Source of the DNA: a virus
Virus record (IMG/VR): IMGVR_UViG_3300006641_000086
Span: 1-35,494 of that record
Length of the DNA stretch: 35,494 nucleotides
Direction: 5' to 3' (one strand)
In this document: positions 1-8,600 of the stretch, one piece after another
Numbering within the stretch: position 1 is the first letter of the stretch
Layout of the letters: each line of letters starts with the position of its first letter
Translations under genes and position numbers: made by a program
Notes under the pieces: generated by a model
Seen by the model: the letters and a program-made list of their open reading frames with translations, nothing else
The model's database searches: none
Told to the model about the DNA's origin: nothing

Positions 1-1
1 A

Positions 2-448
2 GAGCATATTCAAGAGCATGGCTGCATTGCGGCGGCGGTGGATGTGATCGGGATTGGTTCTGGCGTATTCGATACATTGAATCGGCTCAATCCGTGTCAT
101 ATTTTAGCCGTCAATGTGGCTGAATCAGCCGATGAACCGGATCGGTTTGCACGAAAACGGGATGAAATCTGGTGGACGTTGCGTGATCGGTTCCAACGGG
201 GCACAATTTCTATTCCGCACAATGACACGCTGATCGGTGAGTTGAGCATCATTAAATATAATTTCCAACGGGCTTCCAAGGAACGAATAAAAATTGAAAG
301 CAAGCAAGAATTGCGAGATAGAGGCATCGCCTCTCCGAACTATGCCGATGCACTAGGGCTGAGCGAATATGCGGCGAACTATGTCGGGAGACGATTACAA
401 CGCGCCAGCACAATTCATCGAAAACCGCTATCCGCGTGGGTGGGATAA
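2..448 (+). CDS. Terminase large subunit, C-terminal part (5' end outside window)
   Basis: The reading frame is open from the first complete codon at base 2 and ends at TAA 446-448, so the N-terminal ATPase half lies upstream of the window. The visible ~148 residues fit the end of a large terminase nuclease domain: a GIGSGVFDTL segment like the RNase H-fold strand, then a basic C-terminus (RKRDEIWWTLRDRF) seen in phage packaging ATPase/nucleases. The enzyme would cut and pump DNA into the prohead. Position directly before a P22-type portal supports the call. A GTG at base 38 is an internal codon and not the likely start. The nuclease catalytic residues cannot be verified because most of the protein is missing. 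The gene's last 21 bases overlap the antisense endonuclease gene. Confidence 0.75.
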   Translation, partial: EHIQEHGCIAAAVDVIGIGSGVFDTLNRLNPCHILAVNVAESADEPDRFARKRDEIWWTLRDRFQRGTISIPHNDTLIGELSIIKYNFQRASKERIKIESKQELRDRGIASPNYADALGLSEYAANYVGRRLQRASTIHRKPLSAWVG

Positions 449-895
449 GTAATTTATGGCTTGCATCAAAAGGGTAATATGATCCTTGAAGTATCCAATC
501 CCAAGATTGCACCGATGGCATAGCAGGCCGCGTATTTTATTGGAATGATGGTCATGGTCAACGGAGAGAGAGTGACGAGTTGGGGGAGTATGGCAAATGG
601 CACAGGCTCCTCCCTGCATTTTCAGCAAGGCATCATATTCCTCTGCACTTATTCCAAACTTTCGCGTTCTATGCTTTTGAACTTCTCCCGTCAGACAGTT
701 TTTACATCGTTCAATGCCTGGCTTGTGCGGTTCTTTCCCGCATCGGGAGCACAAACCAGCCTGAAGTCTCTTCTCTCTTCGACGATTCGTACAATTTCTA
801 TGTTGGGCAAGACATTTCAGGCATTGCGTGCTCCCAGGTTTGACAGGTCTTCCGCATCGCCTACGTTTGCATACGATCTGTTCTTGAATCGACAT
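428..895 (-). CDS. Endonuclease VII-like HNH nuclease with N-terminal zinc fingers, antisense to the late operon
   Basis: This 155-residue protein ends in a recombination endonuclease VII domain (about residues 80-150). C98, C101, C126 and C129 form the structural zinc site. The DHDH run at 113-116 carries the catalytic histidine, followed by the family's RGLLC. The N-terminal half has additional CxxC-type pairs (C25/C28, C49/C52, C64/C67), probably zinc fingers for DNA binding. T4 endonuclease VII resolves branched DNA during packaging; small relatives in phage genomes are often free-standing homing nucleases. The gene runs against its neighbours, between terminase and portal, and its stop lies inside the terminase 3' end. 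A GGGGGG ribosome site sits 6 bases before the ATG. Placement and orientation suggest insertion as a mobile nuclease gene; a role in resolving packaged DNA is the alternative. Confidence 0.8.
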   Translation of the reverse strand: MSIQEQIVCKRRRCGRPVKPGSTQCLKCLAQHRNCTNRRREKRLQAGLCSRCGKEPHKPGIERCKNCLTGEVQKHRTRKFGISAEEYDALLKMQGGACAICHTPPTRHSLSVDHDHHSNKIRGLLCHRCNLGIGYFKDHITLLMQAINYLSHPRG

Positions 896-957
896 ATAGC
901 GCCCCCCAGCAATTTATACGATTGTATTACAAAACGCAGCAATATGGAAGATTAAAC

Positions 958-1140
958 ATGGATCAGCCCGTCATGGTGAGCCGCGATCTCTTGATGCAGC
1001 TCTATCGGCACTTGAAACCCACCGCAGAATGCGTGCGGATGCTGGAAACGGTGCTGTATCCCCCTGACCAGTTGACAGAACGTGTCGAACGTGCTATGCG
1101 AATAGATATCTACACGTCCTCTACGCCGCCTCGCCGGTAA
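958..1140 (+). CDS. Small hypothetical protein before portal
   Basis: A 60-residue frame starts at ATG 958 behind a GGAAG ribosome site; an upstream in-frame ATG at 922 has weaker support. The protein (MDQPVMVSRDLLMQLYRHLK...) is mostly helical in character with no recognisable domain. Small proteins of this kind are common between terminase and portal genes. It is in the same reading frame as the portal gene, and only a single TAA (1138-1140) and 30 open codons separate the two. It could therefore be a separate gene, or the N-terminal part of a portal precursor interrupted by a stop. Confidence 0.45.
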   Translation: MDQPVMVSRDLLMQLYRHLKPTAECVRMLETVLYPPDQLTERVERAMRIDIYTSSTPPRR

Positions 1141-1230
1141 CGGCCTCGCAGCGGTGCAGCTTCCCTGGACGATTTCCAGTATTACGGTAACAATCCCGCC
1201 GAAAAAGACGAACTGATCCAACTGGATCGG

Positions 1231-3249
1231 ATGTTTCGTCTTGCCGCCGATCATCCCATTGTCACGAAATGGCGCTTTAACGCCGATACCTGCTACCGCT
1301 TTGAGCATGGCGACCAGTGGACCACGGAAGAAAAGGCCATTCTCAAGGACCGCAATCAGCCCGTTATCGTTGAAAACGAGATTCGCCCCACCATCGAACG
1401 CCTCCAAGGGCAGTTTCGCCGCCAGCGCACGAATATTAAGTTCATGGGCAGGAACCAGTCGGATGAGCAGAAGGCCGCTGGCTATTCCGACCTCCTCAAG
1501 CATATCGACTATGTGAACCAGTTTGAGTTTGTCGAAGGCGAGTCCATCAAAGACCAGTTGATTGGCGGTATCGGCTGGGTCGAAGCGATTGTCCACCGCA
1601 ACGAACTGGGTGAACAGCAAGTCCGCTACCGGCGCGAAGATCCGTTTACCATGTTTGTGGACCCGTTCTGCCGGTCCTATGACATCAACATCGAAGCGCG
1701 GTATGTCTGCCGCGCCAAGTGGTTTGATGAAGATATCGCCGTCGAACTGTGGGGCGAAGAGAAAGCCGCGCTGATTCAACAGGTCTTAGGCACCTCGCAA
1801 CCCTCCCTCGCCAATCTCAGCAACATTGACCCGGACGCGCTCAAGCTCAGGAATTGGGAGATTGGCCGCTACTACGATGTGAAAAACCGGCGCTTTCGTC
1901 CCGTCGAGATTTGGTACAAGAAACGCGCCACGCAGTACTTGATCGAACTGCCTACGGGTGAAACCAAGTCGGTCTATAAAGAACGCGGCGTCACGAAATC
2001 GTCCCTCAAGGATGCGCTGGCTGAACTGCCTGGGTCCGTCATTACCGAACGGTCGGTGGACCGGATGTGGGTGGCCGTGTACTGCGGTGGGCTGTTCCTG
2101 GACGGCCCGAAACCCTCTCCCTATCGCTGCAATCTCTTCCCCTTCATTCCGTACTACTGCTACCGCAAGATCGACGGCGAGCCGCAAGGCTATGTGTCGG
2201 GCCTGATTGACCCGCAGCGGGAAATCAATGCGCGACGGTCCAAAGCCCTGTGGTCGCTCAATAATCGACAAACGATCTACGAACGCAACGCGATCCGCGA
2301 CAAGAACGAATTGGCGAACGAACTGGCCCGTATGGACGGCCAGATTGAAGTCGAGAACGGCAAGTTTGACCGCTTCGTGATTAAGGAAAACGCCGACATC
2401 TCGCAAGGCAACCTGACCATGCTTCAGGAAGCCAAAATGAGCATGCGGCGAATCAGCGGCGAAGATCAGTTGAACCCCGCCCCCGAAGTGCGTTCAGGAG
2501 TGGGCATTCAGCGATTGCAGATGATCCATCAGGCCGGGGTGATGCCGATTTACGACAACATCCGGCGTTCACGCCGCATGAAAGCTGTCCTCACCCTCGA
2601 AATGATTAAGCAATTTTATACCGATGAAGTCGTCTTCCAAATCTCGGAAGACCCTGGCTTGGTTCGTACCGTTCGCCTCTCATCCGAACATTTTGAGAGC
2701 TTGAGGGAGGAAATCTACGATCTGATTGCGGTGGATACCGTCGATCATACGACCTCGCAAGCCGAACAGTTTGAAACCCTGGCGACCACGCTCCCGCAAG
2801 TGCTTCAGTTTGGGCCGCAGTGGGCCAAGCTGTTCATTTCCATGAGCGATCTGCGGAATAAAGAGGGCCTGTTGCAAATCGTGGACGGGATGAGCCAGGC
2901 CCCACCCATTCAACCCAAAGTCTCGGTCGCCTTTCAGTGGAACGAACTCACGCCGGCAGAGAAGGCGATTATGGCGAAGCAGTTCCAGTGGGACATGCTG
3001 GCGCAGGCCGAAATGCAAGGACTGGGCGGGACGGATGCGGCCAGCACACTTCAGAACAAGGCCGAAATCATCAAGATGAAGATGAAGACCGATGCCGATG
3101 TGGAACGCGCCAAGATTGCGGCGATTTCCACGCACCACGGGCAGCGGGTCGAGCTTGAAACCAACGCCATGAAAAACGTGGCCGCTATTCACGCAGCGAG
3201 GATACAAAGTGAGTCGAGAAATCAGGATCCCACACAGCCGACTGAGTGA
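1231..3249 (+). CDS. Portal protein (P22-like)
   Basis: The 672-residue product matches the P22-type portal family in length and layout. The early GDQW segment followed by NQPVIVENEIRPTIERLQGQFRRQR is the family's N-terminal signature. Later regions include the DPFCRSYD segment, and the C-terminal part is rich in charged helices, as expected for the barrel. Twelve copies form the ring at the head vertex through which DNA is packaged and ejected and onto which the tail assembles. The start is uncertain. ATG 1231 has no clear ribosome site, and the frame stays open upstream to 1141 with portal-like sequence (DDFQYYGNNPAEKDEL) but no ATG, GTG or TTG. It is followed by an overlapping small gene starting at 3209. 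Confidence 0.88.
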   Translation: MFRLAADHPIVTKWRFNADTCYRFEHGDQWTTEEKAILKDRNQPVIVENEIRPTIERLQGQFRRQRTNIKFMGRNQSDEQKAAGYSDLLKHIDYVNQFEFVEGESIKDQLIGGIGWVEAIVHRNELGEQQVRYRREDPFTMFVDPFCRSYDINIEARYVCRAKWFDEDIAVELWGEEKAALIQQVLGTSQPSLANLSNIDPDALKLRNWEIGRYYDVKNRRFRPVEIWYKKRATQYLIELPTGETKSVYKERGVTKSSLKDALAELPGSVITERSVDRMWVAVYCGGLFLDGPKPSPYRCNLFPFIPYYCYRKIDGEPQGYVSGLIDPQREINARRSKALWSLNNRQTIYERNAIRDKNELANELARMDGQIEVENGKFDRFVIKENADISQGNLTMLQEAKMSMRRISGEDQLNPAPEVRSGVGIQRLQMIHQAGVMPIYDNIRRSRRMKAVLTLEMIKQFYTDEVVFQISEDPGLVRTVRLSSEHFESLREEIYDLIAVDTVDHTTSQAEQFETLATTLPQVLQFGPQWAKLFISMSDLRNKEGLLQIVDGMSQAPPIQPKVSVAFQWNELTPAEKAIMAKQFQWDMLAQAEMQGLGGTDAASTLQNKAEIIKMKMKTDADVERAKIAAISTHHGQRVELETNAMKNVAAIHAARIQSESRNQDPTQPTE

Positions 3250-3406
3250 CCCGCACGCCACGACGGTTGAAACCGAACGGGCGTTTCAGGGCCAGGACTT
3301 GAATCTCCATGTGCATGAAGTCGAGCAGATGGACGACGACTATAAGCGCGGGGAGCGGATTCTGAAGGTTAAGAATACGCGGTATGTGTTCTTAGGGGGT
3401 AAATGA
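3209..3406 (+). CDS. Small hypothetical protein overlapping portal end
   Basis: A 65-residue protein starts at GTG 3209 with a GAGGA ribosome site about 6 bases upstream, inside the portal 3' end. Its stop overlaps the next gene's ATG (ATGA), which suggests translational coupling. The protein is polar (HATTVETERAFQGQDLNLHVHEVEQMDDDYKRGERILK) and has no domain I recognise. Context suggests a head assembly accessory. Confidence 0.6.
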   Translation: MSREIRIPHSRLSDPHATTVETERAFQGQDLNLHVHEVEQMDDDYKRGERILKVKNTRYVFLGGK

Positions 3407-3918
3407 TGTTGCTGGAATATCGAGGACCGAAACCCTTGCCCTATAAGCTCAACACCCCTATCCCGTTTGTCTCACGCAGCGAACGCGAAGGGCAGTTAGA
3501 GTTTAATCCTCAATGTCATGTCGAGAACGAAGACTGGGCCAAGTTTCTCTTAGAGGAATGCGGCGAGAACTTCTTTATGCCTGAACAGCCGATTAACAAG
3601 TATGCGCCGATCAGTGATGACGAAAAGGCCAAGCGGCATGTCGAGCGGGTACAAGCGACCATTGGCAAGAAGTTCCGTGGCAAGCCTGGGAAATGGCAGG
3701 CGCAAGCGTTCTTGAAACGCCACGACCTGACGAACGATTTGGGGCTGAAGAAGCTCCAGATTGGCGACAAGGTGATTCATTGGGAGTGCGTCCCTCTTCC
3801 CTTGGCAGATGTCAAGGTCAGGGATGCCGAGTCAGTTGAACCGCCCATCCCCGCGCAAGCGGAAGGGCTTGAGGAGGTCATAGACCATGAGTACGAGAGC
3901 GACAGCATCAGCATCTGA
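3403..3918 (+). CDS. Hypothetical head-region protein
   Basis: A 171-residue protein between portal and scaffold. It starts at ATG 3403 (or the adjacent ATG 3406) behind a GGGGGT run. The middle section is lysine-rich (KKFRGKPGKWQAQAFLKRHD) and the C-terminus is acidic and proline-rich. No catalytic motif is visible. The last 32 bases overlap the scaffold gene. Genes at this position in P22-like phages often encode small head-assembly factors, but I do not recognise this one. Confidence 0.6.
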   Translation: MMLLEYRGPKPLPYKLNTPIPFVSRSEREGQLEFNPQCHVENEDWAKFLLEECGENFFMPEQPINKYAPISDDEKAKRHVERVQATIGKKFRGKPGKWQAQAFLKRHDLTNDLGLKKLQIGDKVIHWECVPLPLADVKVRDAESVEPPIPAQAEGLEEVIDHEYESDSISI

Positions 3919-4777
3919 GACCAGCACCACCCCATCAGTCCTGACCGCGTTAGGACTAGGGAATAGTGCGCCCACCGTTACCCCTGAGGAGGTCGGTCAT
4001 GTCCCTGCGAGCACGCCTGTTGAATCTGTGGATAAATCTTCTGTTGCGGTTGCGCCTGAGTCCAAAGCAGAAGCACCCAAAGAGTCGGCAGACAAGCCCG
4101 AAGAGAAAGCCGCCGATGCAGACACGGACAAAACTCAGAAAGAGCTGACGCGCCTCAATAAGCAGTTGAAAGACACGCGGGATGCCTACACCCGCGAGCG
4201 TCAAGTCAATGTAGAAACGCAGCGCAAAATCGACACTCTTACCAAACAGATTGAGGTGTTGGGCAAGAAGTTCGATGGCACCTACGATGAGCAGAAGGAC
4301 GCCCCGAAAGTCATGCCGCCGGAAGTCCTGGTCGATGAGGCGAAGAAGTCGGAACGCGTGGCCGCGTCCCATTGGGCGGCGGTTGAGCAATATGGCGAAG
4401 AGTACGTCATGAAGACGATATGGGCCGACGATGCGCCCTTTCGTCAGTTTGACGCAGACCCCGCCGTGCAGGCTCGGGTCTTCAGCGCGAAATTGCCGCT
4501 TCTGGAAGCCATTAAAGTCGTCAAGGAAGCCGAGGCGAAGGCCAAGTACGGGTCTGATCCTGATGCCATGCGGAAGGCCATTGAAACGGAAGTCCGCACC
4601 AATCTGGAAAAAGAAGTCCGCGAAAAAGTCTTGAAAGAAATGAAATCCAAGGGCGTGGCATTAGACACCATCAAGGGCCTTGGCGGGGTGGCAAGTGTCA
4701 CACCTGGCACCCCTGATGAGAAACCGCGACTGGTGTTCGACAGCTTGTTCCCTGGATTCAGCAAGACAGCGGGCTAG
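3887..4777 (+). CDS. Probable scaffolding protein
   Basis: The 296-residue product has the composition of a phage scaffold. It has a disordered, Ala/Pro/Glu/Lys-rich N-terminus (about 1-85), a coiled-coil segment of charged heptads (about 85-130, KELTRLNKQLKDTRDAYTRE), more helices, and a charged C-terminal helix region (KAIETEVRTNLEKEVREKV) used in relatives to contact the coat protein. It lies directly before the coat gene, the usual order. It starts at ATG 3887 after a GAGGAGG site. Scaffolds organise coat subunits into a prohead and then leave. Sequence identity among scaffolds is low, so the call rests on composition and position. Confidence 0.75.
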   Translation: MSTRATASASETSTTPSVLTALGLGNSAPTVTPEEVGHVPASTPVESVDKSSVAVAPESKAEAPKESADKPEEKAADADTDKTQKELTRLNKQLKDTRDAYTRERQVNVETQRKIDTLTKQIEVLGKKFDGTYDEQKDAPKVMPPEVLVDEAKKSERVAASHWAAVEQYGEEYVMKTIWADDAPFRQFDADPAVQARVFSAKLPLLEAIKVVKEAEAKAKYGSDPDAMRKAIETEVRTNLEKEVREKVLKEMKSKGVALDTIKGLGGVASVTPGTPDEKPRLVFDSLFPGFSKTAG

Positions 4778-4790
4778 AAAGGTTTAGGCG

Positions 4791-5855
4791 ATGGCCTACA
4801 CAGAAGTTTTAACGAGCCACGGCGTGACCGTCTCCCAATGGGAGGATCGGATTGCCGCAGAATATATCGGGCAGTTGTGGATGAAAAACCTGATGGGGCC
4901 GTCCACGGATGCCGTCATTCAGGTCAAGCAGGACTTGGCGAAGATGCCAGGGGATGCGATCAACGTCGGGATTCGTTCGCAGTTGAAGGGTGGCTACGTG
5001 AGTGGCAACACCTTCGGACTCGGCAACGAAGGACGGGTTGAGTTCTATAACCAGCGCATCACCATCGACAATATCCGGCATTTGGTCCGGTTTGACGATG
5101 TGCCGATGTCGCAGAAGCGTGTTGGCTGGGATTTGCTCAACCAGGGCCGCGAAGCCTTGGTCGAGAAAGCTCGCATCCGCTTGGATGAGGACATCATTGC
5201 CGCCTTGTCCGGCACCTCCACAGGCCGCGTCAGAGGACGGTACCTGTACGGGGCGCTGGATTCCAATTGGAACAGCACCCACACCACGGCGCTGACCAAC
5301 GTGGACAACACAGCGGACCAGTTGACCACGAACGTCATTCGCATTGCCAAGCGCAAGGCGTTGATTCCGGTGAATGCCGTCTCGCGTATTCGCCCGATGA
5401 ACGTGAAAGTCGGGATGAATTTTGAGCAGTGGTTTGTCTTTGTGGCGCATCCCTACGCGGTGCGTGACATGGTGGACAATGACGCGGCCTATCGCAACGC
5501 GCAGCTCTTGCTGCCGCCGAACGGCAACCGCGACTCCTCGTTGTTTACCGGCAATTCGTTCCGTGGATCGTATGACGGCGTACTCATTTACGAGTATGAC
5601 CGCGTGCAGTTGGTGTCGAGCACCATCCAGTGCGCGCATAACCTCTTTATGGGGGCGCAGGCGGGGACGGTGGTCTGGGGCCAGATGCCGAAGTTCAACG
5701 AACAGGAACAGGATTTGGGCCATACGGTCACGTATGAGGTCCATGAAATCCGTAACACCGCCAAGCTGGTCTATGGACGCAACGCCATTGATTCATCGCT
5801 CTCCGATGAAGATAACGGCGTAGTCCATGTGTTCACGGCTGCGGTGGCTGACTAA
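4791..5855 (+). CDS. Major capsid protein (N4 gp56 / DUF4043-like)
   Basis: This 354-residue protein follows the scaffold gene and has features of the N4-gp56/DUF4043 coat family. These include the early ITIDNIRHLVRFDDVPMSQKR segment, a WFVFVAHPYAVRDM strand, the SLFTGNSFRGSYDGVLIYEY loop, the MGAQAGTVVWGQ strand and a C-terminal EVHEIRNTAKLVYG section. It should form the HK97-fold icosahedral shell. The gene begins 13 bases after the scaffold stop. No truncation is apparent. Confidence 0.85.
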   Translation: MAYTEVLTSHGVTVSQWEDRIAAEYIGQLWMKNLMGPSTDAVIQVKQDLAKMPGDAINVGIRSQLKGGYVSGNTFGLGNEGRVEFYNQRITIDNIRHLVRFDDVPMSQKRVGWDLLNQGREALVEKARIRLDEDIIAALSGTSTGRVRGRYLYGALDSNWNSTHTTALTNVDNTADQLTTNVIRIAKRKALIPVNAVSRIRPMNVKVGMNFEQWFVFVAHPYAVRDMVDNDAAYRNAQLLLPPNGNRDSSLFTGNSFRGSYDGVLIYEYDRVQLVSSTIQCAHNLFMGAQAGTVVWGQMPKFNEQEQDLGHTVTYEVHEIRNTAKLVYGRNAIDSSLSDEDNGVVHVFTAAVAD

Positions 5856-5866
5856 GGGAGGGACCG

Positions 5867-6133
5867 ATGGCACAAACAGCCTATGGACCCGTGAGAGTCA
5901 AGGTCACTGGTGAGACGACGCATCTGATGTCTGGAATTGGCGGAGGATCGGGAACCAGCACGGTCATTACGCTGCCGATTCCGGCCAACGCCGTGATTAC
6001 CGGTGTGCAGTGCGGCAGTTGCACCAGTGCGACAGGAGCCTATTGCGCGACCATTTCAGGGACCACGTTCACGGTGACTACCGCGAATAATGACCTGTTT
6101 TGGTACAACGCGCATGTGAAAGGTGGCATTTAA
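5867..6133 (+). CDS. Small beta-rich structural protein
   Basis: An 88-residue protein follows the coat gene with a strong GGGAGG ribosome site before ATG 5867. It is rich in Thr, Ser, Gly and Val in alternating patterns that suggest beta strands (STVITLPIPANAVITGVQCG), with four cysteines. Its size and position directly after the coat gene would suit a head decoration protein. No family is recognised. Confidence 0.65.
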   Translation: MAQTAYGPVRVKVTGETTHLMSGIGGGSGTSTVITLPIPANAVITGVQCGSCTSATGAYCATISGTTFTVTTANNDLFWYNAHVKGGI

Positions 6134-6204
6134 CGGACTGGAACGCACGGGGGTCGGGATGGCCTGGCCCCCTGAAACCGTCCATACGATAAGGAGTTCT
6201 GACT

Positions 6205-6921
6205 ATGGCTAGCAATTATGTTGAATGGCAGTTTCAGTTGTTTGATTTGCGCTTGAACCGCCCGATTAGCGATTCCACTGGCACCTGCCAAGTCCTGACG
6301 GCGAGTTCCCCGGCGAAGCTGACGATTTATAGCGATGCCCAAGGCACCAGCGCCACGAACCCCTTGACGTTCTCTAACGGCCAAGTGCGGTTCTTCACCG
6401 ATGTGGCGACGACCTCAGCGGATTTGTCGATCATCACCGCGAACGGGATTGCCCTGTTCTTGCAGGGGGTGACGACAAGCACGCACCGCATCAACGTCGA
6501 TCCTGACCGGATCGAACAGATGGGCATTGTCGCCTGGTTTGCCACCGCCTCAGGCGTGGTGGCGGGGTCCGGCGTGGCCTTGCCGCAAGCCTCTCGCTTG
6601 ATTGACGCTTGGTTGCGGGTGACAACCCCTGCTTCTGGCGCCGTCTTGGATGTGGGGTGCAGCACCACAGTGACCGGCTTCCTTGTGGGGTGCACCGTGG
6701 AAGTCACGGGCTACCGTGTGGTGGATGAAGGATCGACAACCCTTGGCGCACGCGGGACGTTGCTGAACAACGCGGTCACGGCCACGTTGCAGAACATCAC
6801 GAAGATGTACATTCCCGCCAATGCCACGAGCGGCGTGAATATCGTGTGGCAGAACACCACGGCGGCGAGTGCCGGCACAGGTTACATCTACCTCCGATAC
6901 AATCGGATGGTCGGAGCCTAA
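6205..6921 (+). CDS. Beta-rich virion protein, hypothetical
   Basis: A 238-residue protein with an AAGGAG ribosome site before ATG 6205. The N-terminal part (about 1-100) reads like a phage fibre/adaptor module: a product-like segment, an SPAKLTIYSDAQGT strand pair, then NPLTFSNGQVRFFTD. The remainder is alternating hydrophobic and Thr/Gly strands ending in GTGYIYLRYNRMVGA. It is probably a virion surface or head fibre protein. No catalytic motif is seen. Confidence 0.65.
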   Translation: MASNYVEWQFQLFDLRLNRPISDSTGTCQVLTASSPAKLTIYSDAQGTSATNPLTFSNGQVRFFTDVATTSADLSIITANGIALFLQGVTTSTHRINVDPDRIEQMGIVAWFATASGVVAGSGVALPQASRLIDAWLRVTTPASGAVLDVGCSTTVTGFLVGCTVEVTGYRVVDEGSTTLGARGTLLNNAVTATLQNITKMYIPANATSGVNIVWQNTTAASAGTGYIYLRYNRMVGA

Positions 6922-6923
6922 TC

Positions 6924-8600
6924 ATGACGGATATCACCTGTGGCGTACGCGATCAGTCGGACTATTACATCCGGCAGGTGCGCGCCAAAATGATATCCGG
7001 CGAGTATGCGATGGAGTCTGTGTCCTGCGTGTGCGGGAACACAGGCTCCGTCCTCGTCACTGAGCAAGACCGATATGGTATCCCCTATAAGCTGCATTGC
7101 TGTACGACATGCGGCGTGCTCTACGCCTCTCCGCGCATGACAGCAGAGGCATTCATCCAGTTCTACGCGCAGGAATACCGCAAGATTTACGACGAACAGA
7201 CCACGCAAGAGCATGAATTTAAGAGTGCCCACAATGACGGCGGCTCACTCCTTGAGTTGTTACGCGCCTTCGATGTGACCCCAACCAGCGTGATTGACCT
7301 CGGCTGCAATCGTGGCGGGATGCTCCAAGCCTTTGCGGACATTGGATGCCGCGTGCTGGGCATTGATGCCGATCCTACGTCAGTCGCCTATGGACAAGCG
7401 CACGGGCTGAATCTTCGGCATGGCACCTTTGACGATCTCTTGGTGACAGGTGAGAAGGCCGATGTGGTCATTCTGCATCATGTCTTAGAGCACTGCCTAG
7501 ATTTGCCCCATATGCTCGATACCGTGCGGCGTCTGATGAACAAAGATGGCGTGGTGTATATCGGCGTCCCTGGCCTCAAGACGGCCAATCTGACGCGGCT
7601 CTGGCAGCAGGCGCATGTCTACCAATTCACCTATGACACGCTGACGTATGTCATGGAGCATTGTGGATTTGAAGCCCTCTACTGCGATGAGAACATCACG
7701 TCCCTGTGGAAATATACGGGTGCCGTCAGACCGTGGGAAGTGGTCGATCCACAGGCCGCGTCCGCCAATCTGGATTGGATCTTTGCTGAGAAGCGGAAGA
7801 TCCCGGAAATCAAAGTCTTTAACAAGTTCCCGCTGAGTGCGCGGAAGGCCAACATTGACACCATGCTCTCACGCAAATGGCCGGATATGGCCGTGCTGGA
7901 AGGCAAGGAAACAGGCCGCGAAGCTATCGTCATTGGTGGCGGTCCGTCGGTGGATGGGCAGTTAGAAGTCCTCCGCACACTCAAGCAACAGGGCGCGGTG
8001 ATCGTGGCGATTGAGCGCATGTATCAGTGGTGCGTCTCACATGATCTGACCCCTGACTATGTGATCTGCCTCGATGCCAGTGAGGACATTCGGCAATCCT
8101 TGGCGCTGCCCGTCAAAGGCGTGACGCATCTGATAGCCACACAAGTCAACCCGTTCTGTGTCGAACATCTGGACGGCTTGCCGCTGTACATCTTCAACAC
8201 CCCGCAGGGCGGTTTACCCCTGACGGAATACTGGGACAAACACGGCTATACCGATTGCCTGGTGTTGAATGCCGGGGGAAGCGTGAGCCTCGCCGCCATG
8301 AGTGCCAGCCTCTTTCTCGGCTGCCGCTCCCTGCACATCTTCGGGTTTGATTGTCACATTTCTGAGGGGTGCTACGCCTCAGGTATTACAGGAGTCGGGG
8401 CAGTGGCAGACAGTTATGAAGTGGAGATCGGCGAGCAGGTGTTTCGGACCACCAACGCCTATTTCAGCTTTGCACAACAGTTCTTTGTGCTGATGGATAT
8501 AGCGAAACGATTGGGGCATCTCAAGGCAGTGCATCTCTATGGCAACAGTCTGGCCTCCGCGTTGGGGCAAGACGCGATCAAAGGATATAACCATGACTAA
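6924..8600 (+). CDS. SAM-dependent methyltransferase fused to DUF115 (MAF flag10-like) domain
   Basis: A 558-residue two-domain enzyme. Residues about 30-70 hold cysteine pairs (C35/C37, C60/C63) of a zinc knuckle often found before class I methyltransferases. VIDLGCNRGG at about 123-132 is SAM-binding motif I, with an acidic residue after the next strand (GIDAD) and HHVLEH downstream. From about residue 334 a second domain begins with AIVIGGGPSVDG and continues to DYVICLDAS, the pattern of DUF115 (MAF flagellar glycosylation factors and MptE-like pyrophosphokinases). It starts at ATG 6924 behind GGAG and sits between virion protein genes. A role in modifying a sugar or nucleotide-sugar on a surface structure is inference; the substrate is unknown. 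Confidence 0.8.
   Translation: MTDITCGVRDQSDYYIRQVRAKMISGEYAMESVSCVCGNTGSVLVTEQDRYGIPYKLHCCTTCGVLYASPRMTAEAFIQFYAQEYRKIYDEQTTQEHEFKSAHNDGGSLLELLRAFDVTPTSVIDLGCNRGGMLQAFADIGCRVLGIDADPTSVAYGQAHGLNLRHGTFDDLLVTGEKADVVILHHVLEHCLDLPHMLDTVRRLMNKDGVVYIGVPGLKTANLTRLWQQAHVYQFTYDTLTYVMEHCGFEALYCDENITSLWKYTGAVRPWEVVDPQAASANLDWIFAEKRKIPEIKVFNKFPLSARKANIDTMLSRKWPDMAVLEGKETGREAIVIGGGPSVDGQLEVLRTLKQQGAVIVAIERMYQWCVSHDLTPDYVICLDASEDIRQSLALPVKGVTHLIATQVNPFCVEHLDGLPLYIFNTPQGGLPLTEYWDKHGYTDCLVLNAGGSVSLAAMSASLFLGCRSLHIFGFDCHISEGCYASGITGVGAVADSYEVEIGEQVFRTTNAYFSFAQQFFVLMDIAKRLGHLKAVHLYGNSLASALGQDAIKGYNHD

Noticed and set aside
545-955. 136-codon forward frame between terminase and portal
   Set aside because: It is the complement of the endonuclease VII gene, which has clear domain motifs on the other strand.
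1138-1140. General stop-codon reassignment (TAA recoding) in this phage
   Set aside because: TAA ends many other clear genes here, several overlapping a following ATG as TAATG, so any readthrough at 1138 would be local.
6144-6182. GC-rich imperfect hairpin after the small post-capsid gene as a terminator
   Set aside because: The stem (GGGGG/CCCCC with mismatches) has a long loop and no T tract, and tightly linked late genes continue downstream.
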